A DNA stretch of 25,000 bases, from contig SEYY01003229.1 in assembly GCA_009176605.1 (NCBI GenBank), positions 1 through 25,000 on the forward strand, written 5' to 3'. Positions 1 to 15,085 of this stretch are shown in pieces (positions within the stretch are counted from its first letter, which is position 1; the number at the start of each line of letters is the position of its first letter). The stretch is from Armadillidium nasatum. Lineage: Eukaryota; Arthropoda; Malacostraca; Isopoda; Armadillidiidae. The notes below the pieces were generated by a model. It saw only the letters and a list, made by a program, of their open reading frames with translations. It searched no databases and was not told the origin of the DNA. Both the position numbers and the translations under genes were made by a program.

Positions 1-282
1 GCAGGGAAAACATCCAAATACGAAATAGTTCATATATTTTAAATTTTACGTAGGTTTTTGCATGGGGTTCATAGGTTTCACCATTGATTTTTCCATAGGG
101 GATAAAAAGTTTGCTGTAGATAAACCTATGGTAAATTCCTTATGAGCCCTAAGCAAAGCCTGGTAACAAAAATACCATAGTCACTCTTTGCTCTGTCATA
201 GGAACCTATGCGACAAAATTGCATGGGGCCCTTTGGTAACTCATTGGTTTTATCATAGAACCTTTTGAAATATTTTTTATGG
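1..282. other. Non-coding stretch with recurring CATAGG/CCTATG words
   Basis: No gene is seen. The words CATAGG, CCTATG and near variants recur in both orientations (near 79, 93, 124, 172, 199, 207, 254 and 279), including the small palindrome cataggaacctatg. From about 268 the sequence starts to resemble the LINE linker seen at 24690-24720, so the boundary with LINE A is soft. The function of the repeated word is unknown. Confidence 0.35.
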
Positions 283-474
283 GTTACCAAAAACTCATTT
301 CTCTGTAGTAATTGCAATAATCTTTCTGGTTCCTCTTCCTCGAGCCCTTTCTGTCAGTTTGCAAAATAATGTTTAACTCTAGCTTTGCTTTTTCTTATTT
401 CCCACTTCCACTATCTTCTGACGGCACAACTAACGTTTTACCTTCTACTAAAGCTAAACTCTTCGCTCAAACTT
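283..474 (+). mobile_element. LINE A, linker segment (forward copy)
   Basis: This block aligns by eye with 24705-24870 of LINE D. Shared landmarks in the same order are aactcatttctc, gcaa.atcttt, a TTTGCAAAA run, acggcacaac, gttttacctt and an aactctt..acttttg end. In LINE D it lies between the endonuclease and the reverse transcriptase, so it is the linker of the element. No open frame remains. It ends at the axis of an inverted duplication. Confidence 0.7.
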
Positions 475-640
475 TTGAGTGAAGAGATCAGCTTCAATAG
501 AAGGTAAAACAGCAGTTGTGCCGTCAGAAGATAGTAGAAAAGGAAATGATGAAAAAGTAAAGTTAGAGTTGACATTTTTTTTTTTTTTTTTTGCAAAATG
601 TCAGATCAAAGATTATTGCTTTTCCATGGAAAAATCATCT
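300..640. repeat. Large imperfect inverted repeat without spacer
   Basis: The axis lies near 472, in ctcaaacttttgag. Arms of about 60 bp pair well (411-470 with 475-534). Looser arms continue through gttt.aactct (371) paired with agttgac (568-574) and through TTTGCAAAA. As a single strand it could fold into a long hairpin. Confidence 0.7.
475..640 (-). mobile_element. LINE A, linker segment (inverted copy)
   Basis: Read on the minus strand, this block repeats the linker just upstream. The core at 475-534 is the reverse complement of 411-470, and weaker pairing extends out to about 300 and 640. The two copies differ at several positions in the best 50 bases, and the inverted copy lacks about 24 bases found at 328-352. 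It holds an 18-base T run at 575-592 where LINE D has a short A run. The divergence argues that the arms are old and not a sequencing fold-over. Confidence 0.7.
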
Positions 641-647
641 TATATAG

Positions 648-2165
648 AATGAGGATTCCAGAGCTTTTCTTTCTCTTTCAGCTCTCTCTAAATCATTTAT
701 CCCTAATATTGTAATTTCTTCTGAAGATGTTATTTCTGTTCTCTCCGAGTTTTATACTAAGGAGTGCAATCCTGATGTTTTCCCTCCTGTAGTTTTAAAA
801 ACTTGTGCTTTTGAGTTTGCATCCTGCCTTGGTAAACTACTCCGTGTCTTTGTCTTTCTACTTCAACCTTACCTTCTTGCTGGAAATGTGCGCTCGTTCA
901 GCCTGTGCTGAAGAAGGAGAAACCCTCTATCTATCGCCCTATTTCTTTAACAACCGTTCTTTCTGAAGTTTTCAAATCTATCCTTAAGAGAAAGATTTGG
1001 AAACATCTCAATTCTTCTAATCTTATCTCTCCTCGTCAGTATGGTTTTCGTAAAGAGAGCTCTACTGGCGATCTTCTTTCAATTCTCTCAGACTGTTGGT
1101 CCTCTGCTATTCGGTGAATTTTCTGCTGTGAAGCTGAACATATCAAAAGCCTTCGATAGTCTGGCACAAAGCCTTCGGATCTTTCCTTCCGTCCGACTTC
1201 CTTTCCGGTCGTTCTATGGCAGCTGTTTTAGCCGCCACCGTTCCTCCTTTTAATCTAAAAATACTGGTGTTCTTCAGGGATGTCTGTTCAATCCACAACT
1301 AATGTTCTAACCCTTTCTGTACTTTTCACTAATATCCTTCTCTCTATTACTCCTCACAATATCCCCTTCCATTTCGATGACTCTTCCTTCGTTGCCTCTT
1401 CAATTTGAAAAACGCCCTTCCCAGCAGCAGTTAATTGATGCAGGGAGGATGCCCTTAGAGTACCTGACCTCTGATCTTTCTTGTATTTTAAATTAAGGGA
1501 GAGAAAACATGGTCGTTTTCAATGCCTCAAAAAACTCAATTCCTCCATCTCTCTACTCGTCACAAACTTTCACACAAATATGATATCATCTTCGAATACA
1601 CACAATTCAAACCTTCATCTCTCCTTAATATTCTGTTTCTTTTTCTCGCAATCTTTTTTGGAAGGATCACAATATAGGCTTACTTTTCTTTCTAAACTAG
1701 CATCTAAGAGGTAGTGTATATTATGGGGCGCATTTGTAATTTCTTTACGCAGCCCCAGTTATTTGCTGTTTACACAGGTGTTGTTTGCCCCTGTATTGAG
1801 TATGCCTCACATATTTGGGGTGGTTTCACTCATACAGCTCTCCTGGAAAAGGTGGAAGGCTAGGGATTTTCGCCTTATAGTTAAATTCGACCATTCGCTC
1901 TCTCTCCTTGTTGCGTCACAATTTTTATTACCAATGGCATTGCTCCTCTGAACTCTTCGGTCGCATCCCTCTTCAACTAAGATGTCCTTGTCCGACACGC
2001 CTTTCAACAGTTTCATCCTTTCTTTGTCCAACTCGCTGACCCCCGACTTAACCGCTTTGCTCAACCTTATATGTATTACTCAACTGATAAAATCTGGAAC
2101 ATACCCCCTTTGACTTACACACCTTCAAACCCCAGCCGTGTATCGGAACATATGGGCCATTAATT
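648..2165 (+). pseudogene. LINE A reverse transcriptase relic (Jockey/CR1-like)
   Basis: This is a decayed non-LTR retrotransposon reverse transcriptase on the plus strand. From 651 it matches LINE D from 24888. Landmarks appear in the normal order but in shifting frames. They are YRPISLTTVLSEVFK near 931-975, a YGFRKESST block at about 1040, NISKAFDSL at about 1139, GVLQGC where families have GVPQGS at about 1266, FDDSSF in place of the catalytic Y-A-D-D at about 1374, CPCIEYASHIWGG near 1790-1830, and a C-terminal WNIPPLTYTP segment near 2095. No RNase H follows. Stops and frameshifts throughout make it non-functional. The first Asp of the YADD position is lost in the visible frame. The 3' end fades near 2165 without a clear A-tail, 60 bases before a TA tract. 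Family placement between Jockey and CR1 is by motif memory only. Confidence 0.8.
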
Positions 2166-2225
2166 GACCACGATTTTGACATCCTAGCAATTGGTGGAAT
2201 TTGGTAGACCTCTTTCATGTGCCTA

Positions 2226-3830
<1,605 letters not shown>

Positions 3831-3857
3831 CATGGGGTGGTCAGGGGGTGAGAAGGT

Positions 3858-4168
<311 letters not shown>

Positions 4169-4170
4169 AA

Positions 4171-4332
4171 CCTTGGCACTCCACCACTTTTTCCAAAACC
4201 TTGACACTCCACCACTTTTTCCAAATCCTTAACACTCCACCACTTTTTCCAAACCCTTAGCACTCCACCACTTTTTCGAAACCCTTGGCACTCCACTTTT
4301 TCCAAAACCTTGGCACTCCACCACTTTTTCCA
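4171..4332. repeat. 28-bp minisatellite, about 6 copies
   Basis: Units start at 4171, 4199, 4227, 4255, 4283 and 4308. Each has the form ccttggcactccaccacttt followed by ttccaaaa, with substitutions. The fifth unit lacks three bases. The minus strand reads through the array as a repetitive Lys/Trp/Val peptide, which I regard as a by-product. Confidence 0.93.
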
Positions 4333-4798
<466 letters not shown>

Positions 4799-4841
4799 CG
4801 TAGAAATCAGACTTTACATCAAAATCGACATATAATTTTCA

Positions 4842-4871
<30 letters not shown>
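4842..4871. repeat. (AAT)n microsatellite
   Basis: About ten AAT triplets, 43 bases after the neighbouring TA tract. Confidence 0.95.
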
Positions 4872-4872
<1 letters not shown>

Positions 4873-5716
4873 TATGAATTTCTTTTTGAATAACAGAAAG
4901 AGGGAAAGCAATACTTTTATTAAAAGTGAGCTGCTTCTTAGAGATAATTATAATAAAGAAAAAAGAGAGCTTGTAATACCAGGTACGATTACAAAATCAA
5001 TCAAAATCAACAACGTAGCTGCATATAATATGATTATTATGGAAGATAATTAAATAACGCAAAATTTATTTAATTGAAATTTTGACTCTAAAAAAAAAAA
5101 ATTCAGCTAAATAATTGAAAATTAATTATAACTACGGTTAAAAATTATACTTAAATAAATAAAATAAATGTAACAAAATGATAAAAAAATTTATTACAAG
5201 TTCTTGTAATTTGCGTGTAAGGGAAAATTTTTGAAACACACAGACATAAACAGAGGTACTCAACATCAAGTGCCCAATTTTTTTCAATAAAATGTTGGTG
5301 TAACATTAAACTAACACTGAGCATTGTGTCAAGCAAAAGATCCCTTAGTTTTTTTGTTTTTTTTAATTCTAGAATTGTAAATGTACTGGAAACCATTATA
5401 AAATCAGGCATTAAAAAGTTTCATAGAGAAAGAATCAATACTTCAATTTTAATCTTCATAAATATATTATGTATGAGTTTATCAGTTGGAAAAATACTTA
5501 TAAACCTCGTTTAATTTTCAATCTGCAGTAAGTTCTTTCATAATATTAATTATTAATAATAATAATAAAAACTAGACTCTACAAAAATGGAAATGACTGG
5601 CCAAATGAATGGTTTGTTTTTTATATGATGAATTATTTTTAAAAAAGTACAACAATAGGTACCCACCTTAATTTGTCTCGGAAATATTCTAAGTTCACCA
5701 TGATAAAATAAAAAAA
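4872..5716. other. AT-rich stretch, no gene seen
   Basis: Stops are frequent in all frames. Short open frames at 5151-5411 (minus) and 5326-5514 (plus) resemble no family that I know. A few AAT triplets lie near 5555. Confidence 0.4.
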
Positions 5717-8700
5717 TTTTTTTTTTTGGAGTAGTTGTACAGGCGACCTAACTTTTCACTGGGATGCGGCAAGACAAAATAAATAAATAAAACAAAGAAA
5801 AAAAGCAATTTAATGTGGTCAAATTTTGAACGTTAGATGCAAATCACAGAGGAAGGTAAGTATAGTGTCGGTTCGAAATGAAGAAGATTCTGACAAGATG
5901 TGAAAGAGACTGTCCCCAAAAGGGATGGAACACAAATCTGTGTGATGTACAGAAAAGGGGCCAATAGAAGGGCAATATCAACAAATCGACTGATCCTCCC
6001 GTGACATGAGGCAGCTATGGGTAACGTGGTAATGACCGATTCGAAGACGAGTTAAGGACACCTCCCTGCGGCGATTGGGGAGGCAAGTAAATGCCCAAGG
6101 TCGAACGAAGGGTTTAATATTCAGCAGGTGCCCTCCCAACAGTATTTCTGGCAACACGTACGAAAACCCAGTCGAATAAGAGAGTGGAAGTCGTTACCGG
6201 AACACTCATTCAGTAAAAGTAAAGGAAGGTATGATCGATATAGTCTCAGTGATTGCGGTCTGGATAGTAGTTTTATCATTACCAGGTTCATCGACATGGG
6301 ACGAATCCCAGGAAAAGCTCACTTTTTTTTCTTCCGTGAATGGAGTTGGAAGAAAAACCTTTGAATAAGCGAGACCACTGGATCTCTAGTGGAACGGCGT
6401 TGCAGAGCACTTTTGGAGTCGGAAAAGATTACAAATGCCTCATTTCCACTAAAGAGGCAAAATCAGAGAAAGTGCCAAAGGAAGAACTACTAACTCGGCA
6501 GTAAATATGGAAGAGCAGAGGAAGGATATGTGACAGTGTGCAGACTGGGAGCACAGCAGTCTCCTAAGCCAGCCGCCGCTTTCTTCAAACCGTCCGTGAA
6601 CACCGGAGCCGACCCCGCTTGGAAGTCTACATGCGATAAAAAGTTGGTCCGGAGCATGGCCAGATGGGTAGTAGACATCAGTAAGGTCGAAGACAAGCAC
6701 ATCTACGGAGGCGGGGACAACCAGAGCTCACGGTAGTCTTCATGTGCGTATAGAAGTACAGCCCTCAAAGGGATGTGGAGGTATTTAAATATGGAAGGTC
6801 ACGACTGAAGCAAAAGGCCAGTAGGCAGGGCGAAGAGTCCGAATGTCCAGAAGAGGGGTCATTGCTGAAGGCACAGGATCTGAAAACGGAGTTACAATGA
6901 GCACATAAGTTACTCCCGCCGAAGAGAGAGGCAGTACGCCAGTCTCCACCTACAAGCTCACATTCCGCGAAGACTGAAAGGCCCCAGTGACAATATGTAG
7001 TCCATCGTTTTGAACAGTGTCCAACAGACGGAGGTAAGATTGGGAGGTCTGTCCATATATAGCTCACTCATAGTCTAACTTGAAAAGCACCAGAGGTGTA
7101 GATACTAAGCAAGATTCATCTATCTGCATCCAGCGATGTAGATGTGAAATGACGCAAGAGGCCCAGAGACTTGTGATATCGAGCTTTTAGGTCAATGATA
7201 TGGGGAAGATAGGAGAGACTGTCATCAAAAATTAGGCCCAGAAAACTAACCTGACGCTCATTCCAAATGGCCGAAATATAGAGGAACAAATCAGGGGAAG
7301 AAACAAAACGTCTCCCATGTGCACTTCTACGGCGAAAGAGCACAGCCTTTGTTTTGGTGACAAAATGAGTAGTCCCAACTGGTACACCAAGTTACAATTT
7401 TGTTGATTGCTGGCAGAAGATGGCTTTCCATATAGGAGTGTTTGGCTCTTGGGATATGTAGGGCAAGGTCATCTACATAAAGGAAATATCGCACAGAATG
7501 AGGTATGACGGCGATGATGTCATTAAATCCGAGTGCAAAAAATGTCACACTAGAACACTGGCCTGCGGGAATCCCTCATTCACAACAAAGTGCCTAAACA
7601 GGGTGGTATCGCAACGAACCTGGATAGTCTGGTTCGACAAGAGTGTTTGCAGGAACAAGGGTAGTTGATCCCTCAGGACCAAGGAATGAAGTTTGTTCAG
7701 AAGGCGCCCTCCAAGTGGAATCGTAGGCCTTCTCTAGATTTAAAGAAAAAAAAAAAAAAACGGTTAAAACAGTTTTGCTGGTGGAAAAGGATTCGCGGAC
7801 GTCGTGGTTCAATCGAAGAAACGGATCCATCGTAGAGCTATGCTTGCGGGATACAAATTGAAAAGAAAACGCGTGGTGTCACCAAGGTGGGGAGAACCTA
7901 TATTGGGTTGTAAAAACTGAGGAGAAACTCCGAGGCAGAGAGATGGAGGGGGCGGATCATTTGATACGAGATGCCATCCGGACCAGATGCCCAGTCCTTG
8001 CACATCCTGGAGCTCAGCCCACGTAAATAAGGTGGTTATAAGGAGAGTCGGCGCCAGATGGGACAGAGAAATCCGGTGTAGCTCGAGAATGGAGTGTGGG
8101 CAAAAGCTCCCGGTATCGGAATTTGCAAGGGCAGGCTGCAAAGTGATGACCCAAGTAATCTTCCTCTGCCCCGGAAAGGTGATGAACTCAGAAGTGTCAA
8201 GGACATAACAGAATTATGGGAGGGTCCCTATGATGTTTAAGAGAGACCTTTTGGACAGTCTTGTATACCGAAGGCAGTGGTATGGAAGAGTTCATGGAAT
8301 TGAATACACAGTTCCTAAAATATTATTTACCTGCTCTGCGGTTTAGTCGTCAATAACAGCCGCAGCAGCCTTAAAGAGAATCAGCTTAGAAACAATTGGA
8401 TTTCGTTTTAAAGATCTATAAAGTTTCCTCTAATAGCGAGACGCTCCGGCACACTCCGGTGTCACAGGGTTGTCACATCCCGAGAGCGTGGAATGCAATC
8501 CTCAGCCGCCCTGAGGGTTGCATCGACAAAATAGGTGAAACTATAGAACTGCGGGGCGGAAAAACAGGAAATAAGAAGGGGGGAGAGAAAGGGTGACTAT
8601 AACATCACAAGTTAGAATTCAGAGTTCGGTACACCACACTCCAAGAAGGTGGGTTGCGGATGTGACCTCGGGAGCCCCCGGAACTCCGCGCCCGATCCTA
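5717..8700 (-). pseudogene. LINE C: Jockey-superfamily RT plus RNase H, decayed
   Basis: A minus-strand non-LTR element, broken by stops and frameshifts. Reading from 8700 downward, it shows AAEDCIPRS (about 8510), GPDGISYQMIRPL (about 7985-7945), LEKAYDSTW (about 7740-7710), the catalytic YFLYVDDLALHI (about 7490-7455), FLGLIFDDSLSYLPHI (about 7240-7190), KLDYE (about 7080), LDTVQNDGLHIVTGAFQSS (about 7025-6970), then an RNase H domain. The RNase H shows FTDGLKKAAAGLG (about 6600-6560), SIFTAEL (about 6505) and FSDSKSALQ (about 6430-6400), and is followed by RLRIGHYHVTH (about 6045) as in the tail of such elements. The 3' end is set by an A run read on the minus strand (T run at 5717-5727), with a TTTA-rich segment just before it. 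The endonuclease is not recognisable upstream of 8700, so the copy is probably 5'-truncated. Compared with LINE A it carries RNase H and belongs to a different family. Confidence 0.85.
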
Positions 8701-9573
8701 TTCATCAACCACATGGGACAAGACGCAGAGTTCAAGATTATGCACCCAAGTGCTGGATAGTCTCCTGTGGTGGTTAGCTGAGGGTCAGGTCTTCTACAAT
8801 GGGCCCGCTCAAAGGCGAAAAGGACCGGTTTCTAACCTGTACCTCATCCGCGAAAGGAGAGTGGGTCGGACCCGGACCCATACAGAAACAAGACACCCAA
8901 CAGACCACAAAAGGTAAGGTGAAGGGAGAAAAATAGGGGAAGTTCGTAAGAAAGCAGATATACGTGCCAGTGTACGTAAGTGGGATGGGGTAACGAAACT
9001 AGGAAAAGGAAAACATGAAATAAAGAAAACATAAATGGGGAGAAAAAGAAACTAAGGGGTAGAAATGTGTTACCTCGCAAATATCCACAGAGGATATCTG
9101 TATCCACTCACGACAGTAAGGTGGGAACGTTATCGAGGGGGAGATGATGATAATAATACATTTGGCACATGCATAAATGGGTAGAACACACAAAACCACT
9201 TTAAGGGAAATAAAAAATAATTATAACTGTAGGTAGATCAATCTAAGCAGATTATCATTTAATTTCATCGAAACGATGAAAAAAAGGAACATACAGAGTA
9301 CACGTTTATTTACCGTACCTTACAACCTCATTTCATCATCTTTTGTGAGGAAATGAGGCTTTACTCTAACTCTGGTATAAACAATACTGAATGAGTATAT
9401 CACATATCTTCCATTAAAGACTCTTCAAAGATATCTTTCACAGTTTTGGAGTTTCATGTTATTATTAAAGGTGTTAGTTTGTTACCTCATTTTAACACAC
9501 TATCGAATCTCTTTTAATAAAATTAGACACCAACACAACTAAAAATTTCAGCATTATTTTTCAGTACAAAAAT
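8701..9573. other. No gene seen
   Basis: Moderate GC up to about 9100, then AT-rich. Open frames at 8844-9107 and 8999-9199 (minus) are hydrophobic and match nothing that I recognise. They could be the 5' part of LINE C, worn beyond recognition. Confidence 0.35.
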
Positions 9574-9837
9574 TCATTCTAAAACACCAGCCTGCAAAGT
9601 TAAGATCAATGAAAATCCTGCTTTATCTACTGACTGATTTTGTGTTATCTGAACTGCTGATTTCAAATGTAACCACCATTTATCCTTTTTCAACTTCATT
9701 CTGGTTTTGAATACCTCATCTTTGAAAAGTTTTTGAATATCTGGACCACTGAAAGCACCTTCCTTTTGAGTCCTGGAACTGTTGCATATGTATTTAAAAC
9801 GCTCCTCTTCTTTTGAGTCTTTAAAAAAAAATTTCAT
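9574..9837 (-). pseudogene. Possible fragment of a TE-associated arthropod protein
   Basis: An 87-codon minus-strand frame contains FKYICNSSRTQKEGAFSGPD followed by IQKLFKDEVFKTRM and an EK-rich stretch. From memory this resembles a conserved block, 'F-x-Y-I-C-N ... G-x-F-x-G-P-x-I-x-x-L', in uncharacterised multicopy arthropod proteins that travel with transposons. The resemblance stops after about 60 residues, and I cannot follow the family further downstream on the minus strand. It is not a complete gene. It could also be chance. Confidence 0.3.
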
Positions 9838-10550
9838 AAACTCTAGTTTTTGTGTGGAGGCTAGGTAGGATTTTTTGTGTCAAATAAACTTTGCCACACT
9901 ACCTATATTTCTGTTTCCAGGTTCTACAAATACCTTATGTTGACACTCCTTCCAGGTCCAGTTTATTTTTTTTCATCGTGGCTATGGATAGTGGATGCAT
10001 CATCCCTGATGTTCAAGCAGTATTCAGAATATCTCAAGATCTCCGCAATTTACGCATTCATGATCACGGTATTTCAGTTTGGTAGGAATTACTTCTAACT
10101 TCTCGTAGCGTTCTTTCAGATACACTGAATGTTTTACTGATATTCAAGCATATTTATTGCTATTGTGAAGTAGTACTACTACTACGAGGCTTTCTCTTAC
10201 ATGAATCAATGAGGAGCCTCAATTCATTCCCATCACGCTTTATGTTATAATAAATTAGATCACAATCTTGAGAAAAACATTTAAGTAAATTTTATTTCTG
10301 TAACTGAACCATGAAAAAGAAATATTAGAGGTCAGTAAAGGTTTCCTTTTACTCTAGATCTTAATAGTTCCCGAATCTTTAGGAAGACCCAAATCTCTTA
10401 GTCATTCAGTTCAAGCTGCGAAAAAAGTTTGGGGTTCAGAACTGCATAAAACTCAACATCGTCGTTATCGCAGGATTCTGTTTAAGTCTTTAGTTGCATC
10501 ATCTAGTTTTCTGGAATGAAGGAATTGGTATACCAGGGCATGTAAAATTT
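9838..10550. other. No confident gene; weak open frames
   Basis: Plus-strand frames at 9877-10098 and a stretch reading LGRPKSLSHSVQAAKKVWGS at about 10378-10437 catch the eye. The GRP start recalls the linker of Tc1/mariner-type transposases. No DDE motif or terminal inverted repeat was found, so I do not call a transposase. Confidence 0.3.
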
Positions 10551-10688
<138 letters not shown>

Positions 10689-11439
10689 CAGGTGGTACAT
10701 TCAGACACACAATCGCTTTCTTATTCTTTGATTTAAACGTTTGAACTATCACGTGAAGAAAGATAGTTGTCAATGATCTTGTGGTTTCCTCCTGACCGAA
10801 TATCATTTTCTTACCAAGCGACCACTCTCTGTATTCTTCTATTCTACACAAATAAAGCAAATATCCTGGTCAGCTTGAACCTCTGACAACTATGTGACTC
10901 ACATAATGATTCATAAGGTCATGAAATAGGCCTATCTAATTACTTACATATTAAATATATTTTTTTTATTGTATAAAACAAATTTTCACAACCTTACAAA
11001 CAAACATAATAATGATATAGCAATAATGCTCCTCAGGAAACCTAATTATTTAATGAAATTAATAATACAAAATACAAATTTATTAAACTTTGGGCCCACT
11101 GAATACGGTACGTAATGAAATCTTTAAATTATTTTTTTCCGAAACTAAGCACAAAAAACATCTATATGAATCAGTTATTAACATTCAAACAAGTTTTTCA
11201 AGGTTGACTTATGTAATTAATCCAACTTTGTAAATATTTTTAAAGTCCCTGTAACCAAAACCTAATCACCGATTTCACAAGTGATTTTCTCTCTTTTCTC
11301 TTCATTCCACTTTAATTATTTCCATTTATTTTCTTTAAGTTAAATCTTATAACAGTTTATAATTTTGATATCATGCTCAAACTCAAATCTAGGTAGAATT
11401 TGATTACATCATCCAAGAAGAGCAGTTTAAATATATTTA
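10689..11439. other. AT-rich stretch, no gene seen
   Basis: No open frame longer than about 60 codons that resembles a protein, and no named repeat. Confidence 0.4.
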
Positions 11440-11589
<150 letters not shown>

Positions 11590-11653
11590 ACGAATAATTA
11601 AAAGAAAACTGAAAAACAAATTTTTTGAGACCAAGTAATTTCAATAAGAACAA

Positions 11654-11678
11654 AAATAAATAAATAAATAAATAAATA
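11654..11678. repeat. (AAAT)n microsatellite
   Basis: About six AAAT units, 65 bases after a TA tract. Confidence 0.9.
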
Positions 11679-11914
11679 TATAAAACAAACATTAAAAAGA
11701 AGTTTAACAATTTGTACTAAACTTTTGCACCGTCAGACAATACATTAACTTCCACAGACAAGTGATAAACAAAACTCAATAATACTAATATTTAAAATCA
11801 TTTCTTTATAAAAACAGACTGATGATAATTAACTGAATAAGAATTATTACAATTACATTAACCAGTAGTATTAGAAAGTGTAGCTTTGCAACATATCCAT
11901 CAGTAAAGTTTATC

Positions 11915-11945
11915 GTGGACTGAATAAAATTTTTATTCAGTCCAC
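11915..11945. repeat. Perfect 31-bp palindrome
   Basis: Arms gtggactgaataaaa and ttttattcagtccac flank a single T. Weaker pairing continues outside (aaagtt at 11905 with aacttt at 11950). It lies in otherwise featureless AT-rich DNA. It may be a hairpin-forming site or a remnant of a terminal inverted repeat. No role is shown. Confidence 0.9.
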
Positions 11946-12042
11946 AAACAACTTTCAAACATTTTCTAAGGATGTGATCATCACAAAATACTTTTCTATC
12001 TCCTACTGGAATAAAATTATGCTCATAAGTGGTATTGGTACC

Positions 12043-12067
12043 TAATAATAATAATAATAATAATAAT
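12043..12067. repeat. (TAA)n microsatellite
   Basis: About eight TAA units, 28 bases upstream of a TA tract. Confidence 0.93.
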
Positions 12068-12092
12068 CCCTTGCAAAAGATTAAAAGTTTCG

Positions 12093-12755
<663 letters not shown>

Positions 12756-12992
12756 TTAACTCTACACGTATACTTATATACTTAGTAAGAGTATAAAAAT
12801 ACAATAATATTAGCATCTATAACAAAAAATCAAAGCCACGAGTCTATTGATCAAGTTTGGGTTCTATTATACCATTTGTACCCATGATAGTGTACATGCC
12901 CATGTTATATCCTTACACTAGACAAAATAAATACAATCTTAACATATGGAACAATTAAGCTCAGAAACATCTACTTAAAGAATAATTGAATG

Positions 12993-13182
<190 letters not shown>

Positions 13183-13372
13183 CTCAAAACATTAAAACTA
13201 TGAACAGAAAATGAATAGAAAAAAAAAAAAAAAATTAATTAGTAAAAATTGAAAAAGAATAAATTCTTTGTTAAATACTCCTATTTAAAGGAAGATCCAG
13301 TTCTAAGTAGAAAATTAGTAATAATAGTAATATCTGAGGCACCATTCAAACTTGACCAATAGGAGACAACTG

Positions 13373-13604
13373 TTATTCCACTTTTTTGGTAGTAGAAACT
13401 TTGGTTTTGGAGAAGATGTCTGAGAAGGCTAAAGTTCCTCCAAAGACCAGGAAGGAGCCCATCCAATGGTAAAGGGTAAAAGGATTACTGAAGTAGAAAA
13501 TGGAGAATAATAAAGACATGAACTTCCTTAATGTCAAGACCAAAGTCACTGTAAGGGCGGCACATTCTGATGTCAGAGTAAATACTGAACCAATGCAGAT
13601 ATAT
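13373..13604 (-). CDS. SLC35B4: SLC35B4-like nucleotide-sugar transporter, terminal exon
   Basis: This is the last coding exon of a multi-pass nucleotide-sugar transporter that moves sugar nucleotides (UDP-xylose, UDP-GlcNAc or GDP-fucose in known relatives) into the secretory pathway. After the splice the frame opens with YICIGSVFTLTSECAAL, then TVTLVLTLRKFMSLLFSIFY, FSNPFTLYHWMGS and LVFGGTLAF, collinear with the C-terminus of the family. Two hydrophobic segments, the last transmembrane helices, are visible. The exon starts after a TTTTTATAAAG acceptor and gives one base to complete a Gln codon begun in the previous exon. TAA ends the frame at 13375-13373. The protein finishes in KKVE, a KKxx-type dilysine signal, which suggests retrieval to the ER. 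No clear polyadenylation signal was found downstream, where the next DNA is A-runs and (TA)n. Confidence 0.9.
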
Positions 13605-13622
13605 CTTTATAAAAAGAATTAA

Positions 13623-14851
<1,229 letters not shown>

Positions 14852-14857
14852 TTATAA

Positions 14858-14898
<41 letters not shown>

Positions 14899-14982
14899 TA
14901 TATATAAATATATATATATAATATATATATATTATATTATATATTATATATATTATATATATATATAATATTATATTATATT
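14852..14982. repeat. Degenerate TA/TAAT microsatellite
   Basis: TA units mixed with ATTATA and AATATA variants. It is far less regular than the other TA tracts, so it is probably an older array. Confidence 0.9.
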
Positions 14983-15033
14983 TCAGTATTTAAAAAGTAT
15001 TTAAAATAATTTGAAATTAAATAGTATACTAAA

Positions 15034-15085
15034 TAGTGAAGGTTTCACTAAGTAAAGAATACTTCTTTCTTTGTCAATCTATTTT
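15034..15085 (+). repeat. 52-bp direct repeat, copy 1
   Basis: The 52 bases from tagtgaaggtttcactaagt to aatctatttt recur without change at 15369-15420. The flanks differ on both sides. Confidence 0.95.

Noticed and set aside
1807-2064. 85-codon minus-strand frame
   Set aside because: It is the antisense shadow of the LINE A C-terminal region, whose plus-strand landmarks are recognisable.
4171-4332. Regular short repeats that could be taken for a CRISPR array
   Set aside because: The units are directly tandem with no spacers, and the context is eukaryotic.
10378-10510. LGRPKSLSHSVQ frame as a Tc1/mariner transposase
   Set aside because: Only the short GRP start is suggestive. No DDE/D motif and no terminal inverted repeats were found.
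13281-13466. 61-codon minus-strand frame starting MDGLLPGLW
   Set aside because: It is an out-of-frame shadow of the terminal transporter exon.
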